55,669 nt of DNA from NCBI GenBank assembly GCA_030538275.1, contig JAUNUH010000013.1, forward strand, positions 1 to 55,669, written 5' to 3'. The stretch's first letter is position 1, and each line of letters begins with the position of its first letter. This document shows, piece after piece, positions 38,927 to 49,370 of the stretch. This DNA comes from Flavobacteriaceae bacterium (GTDB lineage Bacteria > Bacteroidota > Bacteroidia > Flavobacteriales > Weeksellaceae). A program made the translations under genes and the position numbers. Below the pieces are notes generated by a model. The model searched no databases, was not told where the DNA came from, and saw only the letters and a program-made list of their open reading frames with translations.

Positions 38927-40168
38927 TTAATTTCCGATTCGAATCAATTTTCCACTGTCTGTAATTGCATATAAATTTCCATTACTAGCATCAAGAACAT
39001 CTCGTATTCTTTCGTTCATATCGGTAAGCAGCCATTCCTCACCAATCACTTTATTATCTTCAATTACCAAGCGTATAATCTTTTTTCCGCTCAGACAGCC
39101 AATCATCATGTTGTTTTTCCATTCCGCGATATTTCCTGTATAGAAAGTGATTCCACTGGGCGAAACCGATGGGTCCCAGAAGTAAACGGGTTGTTCCAAA
39201 TCTTGTAATTGCCCAATTCCATCACCTATCGTTTTTCCGCTATACTCTACGCCATAGGTAATGGTAGGCCAGCCATAATTTTTTCCAGGTTGAATGAGAT
39301 TTATTTCATCACCACCTTTGGGACCCATTTCTGCAAGCCATAATTCACCCGTTTGTGGATGAATAGCCGTTCCTTGCGGACTTCTGTGCCCAGTACTGTA
39401 AATTTCGGGTTGCCAGCCTTCCATTTTGGGATTATTTGGCGCTGGATTTCCATCTTTGGTGATTTTTAATACTTTACCTAAATAAGATGTTTGATCCTGT
39501 GCCAAGGGACGCGTCACCAAATCAGAGCGTTCACCAGTAGAAACAAATAAGTTTCCGTCTTGATCAAAAACCAAGCGGCTGCCATAGTGCTTATCACCAT
39601 CATAAACGGGTATTGCCCTGAAAATGACTTGTGTATTTACGATTTGATTTTCATTTTCAGATAATTTTCCTTTCGCTACAGAGGTGTGATTTCCGCCTTT
39701 TACAGGCTCGGTGTATGACCAGTAAACTAAACGATTGGAAGAGAAATCGGGATCTAAAGCAATATCCAATAATCCTCCTTGTCCCTTGTCATCTACACTA
39801 GGAAAACCTGTAACTTTTTTTACATTTTGTCCGTCTTCACTAATGATATAGGCGAATCCAGATTTTTCTGTAATCAAAAATCGGCCGTCTGGTAAATTGA
39901 TTATTCCCCAAGGATTTCCCAAATTTTCGGCAATTACATTTACTTGATAATCGGCTTGGGTTTTGAGTCCTTGTACGCGGGTTTGTCCATCAAAAGCCGG
40001 TGGAATATCTGTGTTTCTTTTCGCACTTTCTGGATTGGAAAGCCCAGCAGTATCCTCGATTTGGTTGCTAGATTCTGTTGTTGAGGATGAATGACTAGTT
40101 TGTGAATTGGTTTTGCTGCAAGCATACAAAGCCAAAATAGCCATAAACGATAAAATTAATTTTTTCAT
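38927..40168 (-). CDS. PQQ-dependent aldose sugar dehydrogenase lipoprotein
   Basis: 413 residues. The lipoprotein signal (about 1-17, ALYAC-S) is followed by a Ser/Thr-rich linker (to ~50) and a six-bladed propeller of the soluble glucose dehydrogenase / YliI family: ENLGNPWGIINLPDGRFLITEKSG, GGLLDIALDPDF, LVFDQDGNLFVSTGER, YSTGHRSPQGTAIHPQTGELWLAEMGPKGGDEIN, NYGWPTITYG. It should oxidise aldoses in the periplasm with PQQ. No PQQ synthesis genes are in the window, so the cofactor may be scavenged. Confidence 0.9.
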   Translation of the reverse strand: MKKLILSFMAILALYACSKTNSQTSHSSSTTESSNQIEDTAGLSNPESAKRNTDIPPAFDGQTRVQGLKTQADYQVNVIAENLGNPWGIINLPDGRFLITEKSGFAYIISEDGQNVKKVTGFPSVDDKGQGGLLDIALDPDFSSNRLVYWSYTEPVKGGNHTSVAKGKLSENENQIVNTQVIFRAIPVYDGDKHYGSRLVFDQDGNLFVSTGERSDLVTRPLAQDQTSYLGKVLKITKDGNPAPNNPKMEGWQPEIYSTGHRSPQGTAIHPQTGELWLAEMGPKGGDEINLIQPGKNYGWPTITYGVEYSGKTIGDGIGQLQDLEQPVYFWDPSVSPSGITFYTGNIAEWKNNMMIGCLSGKKIIRLVIEDNKVIGEEWLLTDMNERIRDVLDASNGNLYAITDSGKLIRIGN

Positions 40169-40272
40169 ATTTTTTCAATTTATTGCTTTTTGTAACAAAA
40201 ACCATTCAATTTTTCTAATTTACACTATTTATATGTACAAATTAATTTGAAGTTTGGAATTAATGTAAAAAA

Positions 40273-41319
40273 TTAAAGATAAGCACGACGATAAGATGTT
40301 GGAATATAATCGAGTTCTGCATTATCCACGGCAGCTTGTAGGACAAAAAAAGGATTCCTCAATAGTTCACGACCCAAAAATATCAAATCGGCTTTTTGTG
40401 TTTGTAATATATTTTTTGCTTGTTCTGCCGTTTTGATTAAGCCTACGGCGCCTGTTTTGATGCCTGTTTCAGTCCGGATTTGTTCAGAAAAAGGCACTTG
40501 ATATCCATCGAATAAGCTAATTTTTGCTCCAGAAATGTTTCCACCACTCGAAACGTCAATTAAATCTACATTTTTGTCTTTGAGGATGTGGGATAATTGA
40601 ATACTGTCGGATATATCCCAACCGTTTTCTGCATATTCCGTGGCAGAAATACGCACAAATAATGGATGATCATTGTCCAGCACCTTATTCACTTCTTCTA
40701 TAATCTCCAATAAAAATCGGATTCTGTTTTCAAAATTTCCACCATATTTATCTGTTCTTGTATTTGATTTTGGAGATAAAAATTGATGAATCAAATAGCC
40801 GTGTGCTGCATGAATTTCTATCAAATCAAATCCTGCATCAATAGCTCGTTTTGCAGCACGTTTGAAATCTTGTACCAATTCTTTTATTTCGTTTTCCGTC
40901 AATTCATGTGGAATTCTTTCCCCTGTTTTATAAGCTAGGGGAGATGGTGCAATAGTTTCCCAACCCGCATCCAATGGCAGTTGGACACCGTTTTGTGTAG
41001 CGCCTTTTCTACCAGAATGTGCTAATTGAATACCCATTTTGCTATTGGAGTTTTGATGAACGAAATCAGTGATTTTTGATAATTTTTCGGCCTGTAAATC
41101 GTTCCAAATTCCCATACATTCATTGGTGATACGCCCACGGGGCTCTACACCTGTCGCTTCGACTATTATTAATCCGACTCCTCCCAATGCTCTGCTGCCA
41201 TAGTGCGTCAAGTGGAAATCATTTGCCATGCCTTCCTTGCATGAATACATACACATTGGTGACATTACAAATCGGTTGTTTATCACCAAATTACGAAATT
41301 GAATAGGAGAAAATATCAT
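40273..41319 (-). CDS. Old yellow enzyme, YqjM/NamA type NADPH dehydrogenase
   Basis: 348 residues. FMN TIM-barrel. SPMCMYSCKEG carries the Cys and Tyr that modulate flavin and bind substrate in YqjM; HLTHYGSRALGGVGLIIVEATGV, LAHSGRKG, and HAAHGYLIHQFLSPKSNTRTDKYGG (the substrate-binding His pair and family signature) are all present. It reduces activated alkenes with NADPH. Natural substrate unknown. Divergent from dinB. Confidence 0.92.
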   Translation of the reverse strand: MIFSPIQFRNLVINNRFVMSPMCMYSCKEGMANDFHLTHYGSRALGGVGLIIVEATGVEPRGRITNECMGIWNDLQAEKLSKITDFVHQNSNSKMGIQLAHSGRKGATQNGVQLPLDAGWETIAPSPLAYKTGERIPHELTENEIKELVQDFKRAAKRAIDAGFDLIEIHAAHGYLIHQFLSPKSNTRTDKYGGNFENRIRFLLEIIEEVNKVLDNDHPLFVRISATEYAENGWDISDSIQLSHILKDKNVDLIDVSSGGNISGAKISLFDGYQVPFSEQIRTETGIKTGAVGLIKTAEQAKNILQTQKADLIFLGRELLRNPFFVLQAAVDNAELDYIPTSYRRAYL

Positions 41320-41454
41320 GATTGAAAGGTAGTAAATTTTTAAATTCTTTTACTTTTTATGAATCAAAATGGAAAATTGAAAAGGAATTCATTGTTCCTA
41401 GGAATGATTACAATGATTTTTATTTTTCAACAAAATGAAATTGTTTATTTCGTG

Positions 41455-41462
41455 TAAATTTG
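41455..41462 (+). promoter_or_regulatory. -7 box of the dinB promoter
   Basis: TAAATTTG matches TAnnTTTG. A start of transcription near 41469 would leave a 5' leader of about 10 bases before the proposed ATT start at 41479. Confidence 0.5.
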
Positions 41463-41478
41463 TAAAAAGCATTTTGTT

Positions 41479-42561
41479 ATTTCACGCAAAATTATTCATA
41501 TAGATATGGATGCTTTTTATGCATCTATTGAACAATTGGACAATGTTCAACTTCGTGGGATTCCACTTGCCGTAGGCAGTAGTTCTGTACGTGGCGTTGT
41601 GGTGGCAGCAAGTTATGAGGCGCGTAAATATGGTGTAAAAAGTGCTTTGAGCAGTAAAATTGCGCTACAGAGATGTCCACATTTAACTTTTGTTGCTCCG
41701 CGATTTGAAAGATATCGTGAAATTTCACAAAAAATTCGAAAGATTTTTTACCAATATACAGATTTGGTAGAGCCATTATCCTTGGATGAAGCTTATTTGG
41801 ATGTTACCAAAAATCACGTCAACAATCCATCTGCAACGCTTTTGGCCATGAAAATTCGACGCGAAATTTTTGAAAAAACAGGCCTCACTGCTTCTGCTGG
41901 AATTTCGGTGAATAAATTTATTGCCAAAATTGCCAGCGATATCAACAAACCTAATGGTCAAAAAACTGTGGTAGAAGAAGAAATTCAGCAATTTTTAGAT
42001 CCTTTAGATATTCGTAAATTTTATGGAATTGGTAAAGTTACAGCCTCTAAAATGTATGAACTAGGTATTTTTACTGGAGCTGATTTACGTTCCAAAAGTT
42101 TGGAATTTCTAGAAATGTACTTTAAAAACAGCGCGCAACATTTTTACGATATTTCTCGTGGTATTCATCATTCACCGGTAAATCACCAACGCATGCCCAA
42201 ATCCATTGGAGCAGAAAATACCTTTGAAAGTGATATTTTCAATATTGGGTTACTCGAAAAAGAATTAGATTTAATTTTACCCAATGTTATTCGTCGTTTG
42301 CAAAAACATGAAATGAAAGGCAAAACCATTACCTTAAAAATCAAATATGCCGATTTTTCTTTGCAAACAAGAAGCCTTACTATTTCAGACTTTACAGATC
42401 AATTGGATGAAATTCGCCAAACATTACATATATTATTACATAAAGAGCCACTTCGGCAGGCAGTGCGATTGCTTGGAGTTTCGTTGTCCAATTTTGATAT
42501 TAATTTAGTCATGCCCTCCATTGTGCAATTGGAAATTGAATTTCCAGAACTGCATATGTAG
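41479..42561 (+). CDS. dinB: DNA polymerase IV (Y family), apparent ATT start
   Basis: 360 residues if begun at ATT 41479. The open frame upstream of the first ATG (41506) encodes SRKIIHID, which joins MDAFYASIEQ to give the canonical Pol IV N-terminus RKIIHIDMDAF; the first Asp of this motif is a catalytic metal ligand. An in-frame TAA at 41455-41457 and no ATG, GTG or TTG in between leave ATT (or another non-standard codon) as start. SLDEAYLDVT carries the other metal ligands; the thumb (FYGIGKVTASKMYELGI) and little finger follow. The enzyme performs error-prone lesion bypass. No polymerase clamp motif was assigned with confidence. Confidence 0.88.
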   Translation: MSRKIIHIDMDAFYASIEQLDNVQLRGIPLAVGSSSVRGVVVAASYEARKYGVKSALSSKIALQRCPHLTFVAPRFERYREISQKIRKIFYQYTDLVEPLSLDEAYLDVTKNHVNNPSATLLAMKIRREIFEKTGLTASAGISVNKFIAKIASDINKPNGQKTVVEEEIQQFLDPLDIRKFYGIGKVTASKMYELGIFTGADLRSKSLEFLEMYFKNSAQHFYDISRGIHHSPVNHQRMPKSIGAENTFESDIFNIGLLEKELDLILPNVIRRLQKHEMKGKTITLKIKYADFSLQTRSLTISDFTDQLDEIRQTLHILLHKEPLRQAVRLLGVSLSNFDINLVMPSIVQLEIEFPELHM

Positions 42562-42584
42562 TGGAATTTATGTATTTTTGAAAA

Positions 42585-43415
42585 ATGCAGGAATTACCTG
42601 AAATAACTTTCATCAAACCAGAAAAAAACAAGGCTTTCACATCAGCTTTATATCAAGTCTATTTGTTTGGTGATACTGTACATTTTGAATTGGACCATGT
42701 AGAACATGTGGCTGAAAAGGGATTTATTTTGTTTTTGACGCCTTATCAGAAATTAATTTGGACCCAAAATGCAGAAAAGGTAATGTGTCTCAATTTTCAT
42801 GGTGATTTTTATTGTATTGAGTATCATAAAAAAGAAGTGGCTTGTAATGGTTTGTTATTCAATAATATATACGATAATCCATGTTTTAGACTTACGGATA
42901 AAACCTATGAAGAGGTTGGATTGATTTTCCAAAAAATTACAACTGAAATTCATTCAAATCAAGATTTTTCTGAATCTGTGGTAAAATCTTATTTACAATT
43001 AATCCTTGCATTGTGTAGTAAAGAAAAAAAGATGATGCTGACTTCGCGTGAAGTTGAAATGACTCATGAGCCTATTGCAGAAAAATTTGAGAAACTTTTG
43101 GATTCCTATTTTTTGAAGGAAAGAGGTGTTTCTTTTTATGCTAACGAGTTGCATCTTACGCCGTCTGCACTGAGTCGAAAAATTAAAGAAGCTACACGTA
43201 AAACGCCTTCTCAGTTGATTAAAGAAAGAATAATACTTGAGGCTAAAAAACAATTACATTTAACCTATAAATCGGTAAAAGAAATTGCCGCAGAATTGGG
43301 ATTTGAAGACGAGTTTTACTTTAGTCGTTATTTTAAAAAAGAAGTTGAAATTTCTCCTATTCATTATCGTGATAAGGTGGGAATTGCCTTGGTTGCAAGC
43401 AGAGATTTGAATTAA
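42585..43415 (+). CDS. AraC-family transcriptional regulator
   Basis: 276 residues. The N-terminal ~150 residues are a beta-rich sensor domain of cupin-like size (VYLFGDTVHFELDHVEHVAEKGFILFLTPYQK). The C-terminal AraC domain has two helix-turn-helix units: VSFYANELHLTPSALSRKIKEATRKTPSQLI and VKEIAAELGFEDEFYFSRYFKKEVEISPIHYR. Its likely target is the DUF417 gene downstream. It lies 23 bases after dinB, which may just be proximity. Confidence 0.9.
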   Translation: MQELPEITFIKPEKNKAFTSALYQVYLFGDTVHFELDHVEHVAEKGFILFLTPYQKLIWTQNAEKVMCLNFHGDFYCIEYHKKEVACNGLLFNNIYDNPCFRLTDKTYEEVGLIFQKITTEIHSNQDFSESVVKSYLQLILALCSKEKKMMLTSREVEMTHEPIAEKFEKLLDSYFLKERGVSFYANELHLTPSALSRKIKEATRKTPSQLIKERIILEAKKQLHLTYKSVKEIAAELGFEDEFYFSRYFKKEVEISPIHYRDKVGIALVASRDLN

Positions 43416-43452
43416 TTTTTTATTAAAGCCAGGTAGGTTTTTACTTATGTTT

Positions 43453-43545
43453 AGTAGTTTTTGCCGCGTGCGTCCGCGGCCTCAAGCCTTGGCCCCAAAA
43501 GGAAGGCAAACCGGCAAAAATCTACGGTCGCGCCATGGAATGTAA
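43453..43545. repeat. GC-rich palindromic intergenic element
   Basis: TTTTTGCCG (43458-43466) pairs with CGGCAAAAA (43512-43520), enclosing a GCCTT/AAGGC stem and other GC-rich complementary segments (CCGCGG, GGCC). Composition contrasts with the AT-rich flanks. It lies between the AraC regulator and the DUF417 gene and differs in sequence from the elements at 4919 and 9424. Confidence 0.5.
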
Positions 43546-43654
43546 ACAGAAGGATTGTATTTGGATTGCGCGAAAACATTATTCAACCATAAAAAAATCA
43601 AAATTGTCCATGAAATGGCAAAAATTATCCATGTGATAAAAAAATACATGATAT

Positions 43655-43662
43655 TAATTTTG
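43655..43662 (+). promoter_or_regulatory. -7 box of the DUF417 gene
   Basis: TAATTTTG matches TAnnTTTG; transcription would begin near 43669, just before the ATG cluster at 43672-43681. Confidence 0.5.
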
Positions 43663-43680
43663 CATAAAATAATGATTATG

Positions 43681-44286
43681 ATGAATTTTTTGCAAAAATT
43701 AGCAGATTTACAACCCAATTTTATCCACTTTATGCGAATTTCCATTTTTGTTGTAATGGCATGGATTGGTGGATTGAAGGCGTTTCAATATGAAGCAGAT
43801 GGAATTGTTCCATTTGTAATAAATAGTCCGTTTATGTCATTTTTTATGCAGAATAAAGGAAAAACTGCGACGAATGAAAAAGGTGAAACGGTTGCAGAAT
43901 ATATGCTGCACAAAAACCCAGAAGGTAAGATGGTTTCCAAGAATATAGAGTGGCATAAAGAGAATGGAACCTATTGGTTTTCATATGGTTTGGGCACGGT
44001 AATTTGCATTATCGGCTTGTTTGTTTTGAGCGGAATTTGGTTTCCCAAAGCGGGGTTAATTGGTGGTTTGCTCACGTTTGGGATGTCGATTGTTACCCTT
44101 TCATTTCTCATTAGCACGCCAGAAGTTTATGTACCCAATCTAGGTGGGGATATGCCCACGCCTAGATATGGTTTTCCGTATTTGTCGGGGGCTGGGCGCT
44201 TGGTGCTCAAAGATATAATAATGATGGCTGGTGGATTGATTGTGGCTTCGGATGCTGCAAGTCGCCTATTGAAAAAGGGCAAATGA
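43681..44286 (+). CDS. DUF417 (YkgB/RclC-like) inner-membrane protein
   Basis: 201 residues from ATG 43681 (ATGs at 43672 and 43678 are also possible). Four transmembrane segments (about 15-33, 40-52, 100-120, 125-145, 165-185 including shorter ones), with RISIFVVMAWIGGLKAFQYEADGIVPFVINSPFMSF as the family N-terminal signature. The E. coli relative RclC is in an operon regulated by the AraC-type RclR and protects against reactive chlorine; here an AraC-type gene is also adjacent. A longer frame from 43555 runs through the promoter and repeat and is not used. Confidence 0.85.
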   Translation: MNFLQKLADLQPNFIHFMRISIFVVMAWIGGLKAFQYEADGIVPFVINSPFMSFFMQNKGKTATNEKGETVAEYMLHKNPEGKMVSKNIEWHKENGTYWFSYGLGTVICIIGLFVLSGIWFPKAGLIGGLLTFGMSIVTLSFLISTPEVYVPNLGGDMPTPRYGFPYLSGAGRLVLKDIIMMAGGLIVASDAASRLLKKGK

Positions 44287-44375
44287 TTTTGGAATTTTCA
44301 CAATAGCTTGAATCCTCTTATTTGAGTCTTTTAAATTAAACTAAAAGTTGTAATTTTATCCTTTTAAGTATTTTT

Positions 44376-47300
44376 ATGAGTACAGCCATAGCAAACAATC
44401 CGGTATCCAACCCAACAAATGTTTATTCTCCACAGAATCACATTCGTATAGTAACTGCTGCTTCGTTATTTGACGGGCATGATGCAGCCATCAATATCAT
44501 GCGTCGTATCATTCAGCGTACAGGTGTGGAGGTAATACATTTGGGGCATGACAGATCCGTGGAAGAGGTGGTAAATTGTGCAATTCAGGAAGATGCGCAA
44601 GCTATAGCAATGACCTCTTACCAAGGTGGGCATAATGAGTATTTCAAGTATATGTATGATTTGCTACAAGAAAAGGGTGCGGGTCATATTCGGATTTTTG
44701 GTGGAGGAGGAGGAGTGATTTTACCTTCCGAAATCAAGGATTTGATGGATTATGGAATTGCTCGAATTTACTCTCCAGATGATGGCAGAGCGCTCGGATT
44801 GCAGGGAATGATCAATGATATGGTAGAAAAATCTGATTTTGCCACCGGTGAACGTTTGAATAAAGATATTATTGATAATTTGCGATTTGATGATTCGTTG
44901 AATATTGCTCAAAGTATTTCTGCATTGGAAAATAATCATGAAAATTTTGAAAAAGAAATTCAATATATAAACCAGCGTGTAGAATCAGAAAATTTGTCTG
45001 AAACGCCCATAATTGGAATCACGGGCACTGGTGGAGCAGGGAAATCGTCGTTGGTAGATGAGGTTGTGCGTCGTTTTTTAATAAATTATCCTGATAAAAA
45101 AATAGGTATAATTTCTGTGGATCCCACCAAGCGCAAAACGGGTGGTGCCTTGTTAGGAGATAGAATCAGGATGAATTCTATTCATCATCCCAATGTATAT
45201 ATGCGTTCTATGGCTACCCGATCGGCCAATGCATCGGTTTCTCAACATGTGGCACCGGCGCTGAATATTTTGAAATTAGCCGGATTTGATTTGTTGATTT
45301 TAGAAACTTCGGGAATAGGACAAAGTGGAGCAGAAGTGCTTGAATATTCTGATTTGCCAATTTATGTGATGACACCAGAATATGGCGCTGCTACACAGTT
45401 AGAGAAAATTGATATGTTGGATTTTGCCAAATTGGTAGTGCTTAACAAGGCAGATAAAAAAGGAGCTTTGGATGCGTTACGGGATGTTAAAAAACAATAT
45501 CAAAGAAATCATGAGCTTTTTGATAAAAATCCTGATGAAATGCCGGTTTACTCTACGCGAGCTTCTCAATTCAATGATCACGGAACCAATGTATTTTACT
45601 CAGCTTTGTTTCAGGAAGTAGCTCGTATTTCTCCTGGTAAGTTTGCACAAGAATGGAGTCACCAACAAGAAGCCGACAAGGATTTATCCATAATTCCGGC
45701 AAGTAGGGTAAGATATTTATCAGAAATTGTAGAGGAAAGTAAAAGATATGAAAACTGGGTTGAAAATCAATCTGAAATAGCAGATCAATTGTATGCATTG
45801 AAAAAAAGTAGGGAATTAGGTATAGATTCTGATGCAATACAACAGAAATATGAATCGATTGAATCTGAATTATCCAAAGAAAATCTGACTATAATCCAGA
45901 CTTGGGAAAACGAAAAGAATCGATACAAGGTAGAAGACTACCTATTTAAAGTTCGGGAAAAAGAAATTAAAATTAAAACGCATACCACAACACTTTCTCA
46001 AACTGCAGTGCCTAAAGTTTGTTTGCCTAGTTATAGAAACTGGGGTGATATTCTAGAATGGACTTTGCGTGAAAATGTTCCGGGGAAATTCCCCTATACA
46101 TCCGGAATTTATCCGTTCAAACGAGAAGGTGAAGATCCAACACGTATGTTTGCAGGAGAGGGTGGTCCAGAGCGAACCAATAAAAGGTTTCATTATGTGT
46201 CTTTGGGAATGCCGGCCAAACGGCTTTCTACTGCCTTTGATTCTGTGACTTTGTATGGCCATGATCCAGGTCTGCGCCCAGATATTTATGGGAAAATCGG
46301 AAATGCTGGAGTTTCTATTGCCACTTTGGATGATGCCAAAAAACTATATTCTGGATTTGATTTAAGCAATCCGGTTACCTCCGTTTCTATGACAATCAAT
46401 GGACCGGCAGCTATGTTGTTAGGCTTTTTTATGAATGCAGCCATCGATCAGAATTGTGAAAAATTCATCAAAGAGCATCAATTAGAGGATAAAGTTGAGG
46501 CGAAATTGAAAGAAAAATTTGATGATAAAGGCATTGAAAGACCTACTTATCAGGGTGATTTGCCCGAGGGTAATGATGGTCTGGGGCTTATGCTTTTGGG
46601 GTTGACAGGAGATGAAATTCTAGATGTTGATGATTATAATCGAATCAAAGCAGAAACTCTGAGACAAGTTCGTGGTACTGTTCAAGCGGATATCTTGAAA
46701 GAAGATCAAGCGCAAAATACATGTATTTTTTCTACAGAATTTGCCTTGAAATTAATGGGGGATGTTCAAGAATATTTTATTGAAGAAGGCGTACGTAACT
46801 TTTATTCAGTTTCAATTTCAGGTTATCATATTGCTGAGGCAGGTGCCAATCCTATTTCTCAACTTGCGTTTACCTTGGCCAATGGATTTACCTATGTTGA
46901 ATATTATTTGAGCCGAGGAATGGATATCAATGCGTTTGCGCCTAATTTATCTTTCTTTTTCTCTAATGGAGTTGATGCGGAATATGCGGTAATTGGCCGT
47001 GTGGCACGTCGAATTTGGGCCAAGGCCATGCGTAATAAATATAAGGCCAATGAACGCAGCCAGATGTTGAAGTATCATATTCAAACCAGCGGGCGGTCAT
47101 TACATGCGCAAGAAATTGATTTTAATGATATTCGAACTACATTACAGGCATTATATGCTATTTACGATAACTGTAACTCGCTGCATACCAATGCGTACGA
47201 CGAGGCTATTACTACACCTACAGAAGCGTCTGTACGTCGTGCAATGGCGATTCAATTGATTATAAATAAAGAATTAGGACTGGCAAAAAATGAAAATCCT

Positions 47301-47771
47301 TTGCAGGGAAGTTTTATCATAGAGGAACTCACAGATTTGGTAGAAGAAGCGGTATATGCTGAATTTGACCGTATTACAGAGCGCGGTGGAGTTTTAGGCG
47401 CTATGGAAACCATGTATCAACGAGGGAAAATTCAAGAGGAAAGTTTGTATTACGAACATCTGAAACATACGGGTGATTATCCGATAATTGGGGTAAATAC
47501 TTTCTTGAGCAAAGATGGATCGCCCACGGTTACGCCTGGTGAAGTCATCCGTTCTACCGAAGAAGAAAAACAATATCAAATCAAGTCGGTAAACGATTAT
47601 CATAAAGCCAACCAAGAGAATGCCGAAAAATCGATTAAACAATTGCAGCAAACCGCACTACATAATCAAAATATTTTTGATTCTTTGATGACAGCTACCA
47701 AATATTGTTCATTGGGTGAAATCACCGAAAGTTTGTACGAAATTGGCGGAAAATACAGAAGGAATATGTAA
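44376..47771 (+). CDS. icmF: Fused isobutyryl-CoA mutase (IcmF)
   Basis: 1131 residues with three parts in order: a B12-binding domain (about 20-150) with the DGHDAA motif supplying the cobalt-ligating His; a MeaI-type G-protein chaperone (about 210-420) with the P-loop [12 protein letters not shown] and LNKADKK; and the mutase barrel (about 560-1110). [18 protein letters not shown] has the Phe that favours isobutyryl-CoA over methylmalonyl-CoA in IcmF. The enzyme interconverts isobutyryl- and n-butyryl-CoA with adenosylcobalamin and repairs its own cofactor loading with GTP. It is a single gene ended by a strong terminator. Confidence 0.93.
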   Translation: MSTAIANNPVSNPTNVYSPQNHIRIVTAASLFDGHDAAINIMRRIIQRTGVEVIHLGHDRSVEEVVNCAIQEDAQAIAMTSYQGGHNEYFKYMYDLLQEKGAGHIRIFGGGGGVILPSEIKDLMDYGIARIYSPDDGRALGLQGMINDMVEKSDFATGERLNKDIIDNLRFDDSLNIAQSISALENNHENFEKEIQYINQRVESENLSETPIIGITGTGGAGKSSLVDEVVRRFLINYPDKKIGIISVDPTKRKTGGALLGDRIRMNSIHHPNVYMRSMATRSANASVSQHVAPALNILKLAGFDLLILETSGIGQSGAEVLEYSDLPIYVMTPEYGAATQLEKIDMLDFAKLVVLNKADKKGALDALRDVKKQYQRNHELFDKNPDEMPVYSTRASQFNDHGTNVFYSALFQEVARISPGKFAQEWSHQQEADKDLSIIPASRVRYLSEIVEESKRYENWVENQSEIADQLYALKKSRELGIDSDAIQQKYESIESELSKENLTIIQTWENEKNRYKVEDYLFKVREKEIKIKTHTTTLSQTAVPKVCLPSYRNWGDILEWTLRENVPGKFPYTSGIYPFKREGEDPTRMFAGEGGPERTNKRFHYVSLGMPAKRLSTAFDSVTLYGHDPGLRPDIYGKIGNAGVSIATLDDAKKLYSGFDLSNPVTSVSMTINGPAAMLLGFFMNAAIDQNCEKFIKEHQLEDKVEAKLKEKFDDKGIERPTYQGDLPEGNDGLGLMLLGLTGDEILDVDDYNRIKAETLRQVRGTVQADILKEDQAQNTCIFSTEFALKLMGDVQEYFIEEGVRNFYSVSISGYHIAEAGANPISQLAFTLANGFTYVEYYLSRGMDINAFAPNLSFFFSNGVDAEYAVIGRVARRIWAKAMRNKYKANERSQMLKYHIQTSGRSLHAQEIDFNDIRTTLQALYAIYDNCNSLHTNAYDEAITTPTEASVRRAMAIQLIINKELGLAKNENPLQGSFIIEELTDLVEEAVYAEFDRITERGGVLGAMETMYQRGKIQEESLYYEHLKHTGDYPIIGVNTFLSKDGSPTVTPGEVIRSTEEEKQYQIKSVNDYHKANQENAEKSIKQLQQTALHNQNIFDSLMTATKYCSLGEITESLYEIGGKYRRNM

Positions 47772-47876
47772 TTTAATTCTTTTGGTAAATATGCGGGAGA
47801 GTTTGATGAATTTGAACTCACCCAAATCTATTTCACCTAAATTTGGAATTTTTATGGCTTAAAATAAGCCTAATTA

Positions 47877-47936
47877 ATTTTGATACTTACCTTCTTTCAT
47901 TCAAAAATAAAAGGATTGTAAGTATCAAAATTTTTT
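47877..47936. terminator. Terminator between icmF and the CNNM gene
   Basis: A 14-bp perfect stem ATTTTGATACTTAC (47877-47890) / GTAAGTATCAAAAT (47918-47931) with a 27-base loop and a T run. A smaller GGCTTA/TAAGCC hairpin precedes it at 47856-47870. The genes converge here. Confidence 0.75.
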
Positions 47937-47962
47937 AAAATTAAGAATTAGAAAAATTTACA

Positions 47963-49357
47963 TCAATCCTCATCGCTTTGAGAATCCTCCTCATTATCAT
48001 GATTGCGCAGGGTAAGACGTACTTCTTCTGTTGAGTTACGATACATTTTCACAATCAAGGCTTTGTAATCGTTGAGGGTTACCACATCTCCTTCTTTTGG
48101 TTCACGCCCTTCGGTTTTTTCGGCAATCAAGCCCGCAAGCGTGTCATACAATTCACTTTCGTCTAGTTTGAAGGGCAAATGTTTGTTAATATCTGCAATG
48201 GATGAGTGAGCATCAATCAAGAAGGTGACATCGTCTATACGCTCTACAATAGGCGTTTCGTTGTCGTATTCGTCCTGAATTTCACCCACGAGTTCTTCTA
48301 GAATATCTTCTAAGGTTACAATTCCGCTTAATTCACCAATTTCGTTGGTAACAATGGCCATTTGAATATGGTTTCGTTGAAATTTATTCAGTAAATTTTT
48401 GATTTTGGAATTTTCTGAAACATAGAAAGCTTTGCGTAAAATGGGTTGAATTCTGGTTTGACTAGGATTTGAAATCACTTCTTTGATTAAATCTCTTGTA
48501 TATACCAATCCTTTGATGTTGTCTAAGGAATCCTTATAAACCGGATATCGCGAATAACCTTCGTTAATAGCGTAATCCAAAGCTTCTTTTACCGAAGTGG
48601 AAAGGTCTATAGCCGAAATGTTTTTGCGTAAAGTCTGAATACTGTACACCCGTCTATCGTCAAATTCAAAGACATTTTGAATTAATTCTCTTTCTGTGGC
48701 CTCGATAGCACCTCCTTCCTGACTTTCTGTAATAATCATTTTTAATTCTTCTTCTGAATGAATTTCAGAGCCCTGAATCGGTTTCATCCCAATCATTCGA
48801 AGCAATCCATTGGCAAATCCATTCATTAACCAAATTACGGGTTTGAAAACGAGATAAAATATTCTCAACGGCCAAGCTACAGCCACTGTAGTATCTAATG
48901 GATGTCTGATTGCGATGGATTTTGGAGCCAATTCACCAAAAACGATATGCAACACTGTAATAACGGCAAATGCAACGGGAATAGAAATACTACGTGCAAC
49001 GGATTCCGTCATTTCTAAATTAAGAAAATTAAAAAAATTCAAGATAAGCGCAGTCATTGTACTTTCGCCTACCCATCCCAAACCTAGCGAAGCAAGGGTA
49101 ATACCTAGCTGTGTAGCAGCAAGATGTGAATCCAAGTGATTTACAATATGTTTTGAAACCCCCATGATTCTTTTATTAATATCAGTTCGGATTTCTAGTT
49201 GGGACATTCTCACTTTTACAATGGCAAATTCTGCGGCAACGAAAAATCCGTTTAGAAAAACCAAAAAAATAGTGAGGAATACTTTCCACGTACTTACATC
49301 GGCAGCTGCCTGTACAGGAATGTTCAAAAGACTCGAGGGAGGTATGTCTGGAATCAT
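47963..49357 (-). CDS. CNNM/CorC-family divalent cation transporter (hemolysin family)
   Basis: 464 residues. The DUF21/CNNM membrane domain (about 25-205) has GFFVAAEFAIVKVRMSQLE and HIVFGELAPKSIAI, the conserved Mg-site region of CNNM/CorC proteins; a pair of CBS domains (about 230-350) has YSRYPVYKDSLDNIKGLVYTRDLI and IVTLEDILEELVGEIQDE; a C-terminal CorC_HlyC domain has TLAGLIAEKTEGREPKEGD. CNNM proteins export or exchange Mg2+ (or Co2+). The structured leader just upstream suggests ligand- or ion-dependent expression. Confidence 0.92.
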   Translation of the reverse strand: MIPDIPPSSLLNIPVQAAADVSTWKVFLTIFLVFLNGFFVAAEFAIVKVRMSQLEIRTDINKRIMGVSKHIVNHLDSHLAATQLGITLASLGLGWVGESTMTALILNFFNFLNLEMTESVARSISIPVAFAVITVLHIVFGELAPKSIAIRHPLDTTVAVAWPLRIFYLVFKPVIWLMNGFANGLLRMIGMKPIQGSEIHSEEELKMIITESQEGGAIEATERELIQNVFEFDDRRVYSIQTLRKNISAIDLSTSVKEALDYAINEGYSRYPVYKDSLDNIKGLVYTRDLIKEVISNPSQTRIQPILRKAFYVSENSKIKNLLNKFQRNHIQMAIVTNEIGELSGIVTLEDILEELVGEIQDEYDNETPIVERIDDVTFLIDAHSSIADINKHLPFKLDESELYDTLAGLIAEKTEGREPKEGDVVTLNDYKALIVKMYRNSTEEVRLTLRNHDNEEDSQSDED

Positions 49358-49370
49358 ATGTTAAAATAAA

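Noticed and set aside
43555..43680. A long N-terminal extension of the DUF417 protein.
   Set aside because: It runs over a promoter box, has no family match, and the family N-terminus begins at the ATGs near 43672-43681.
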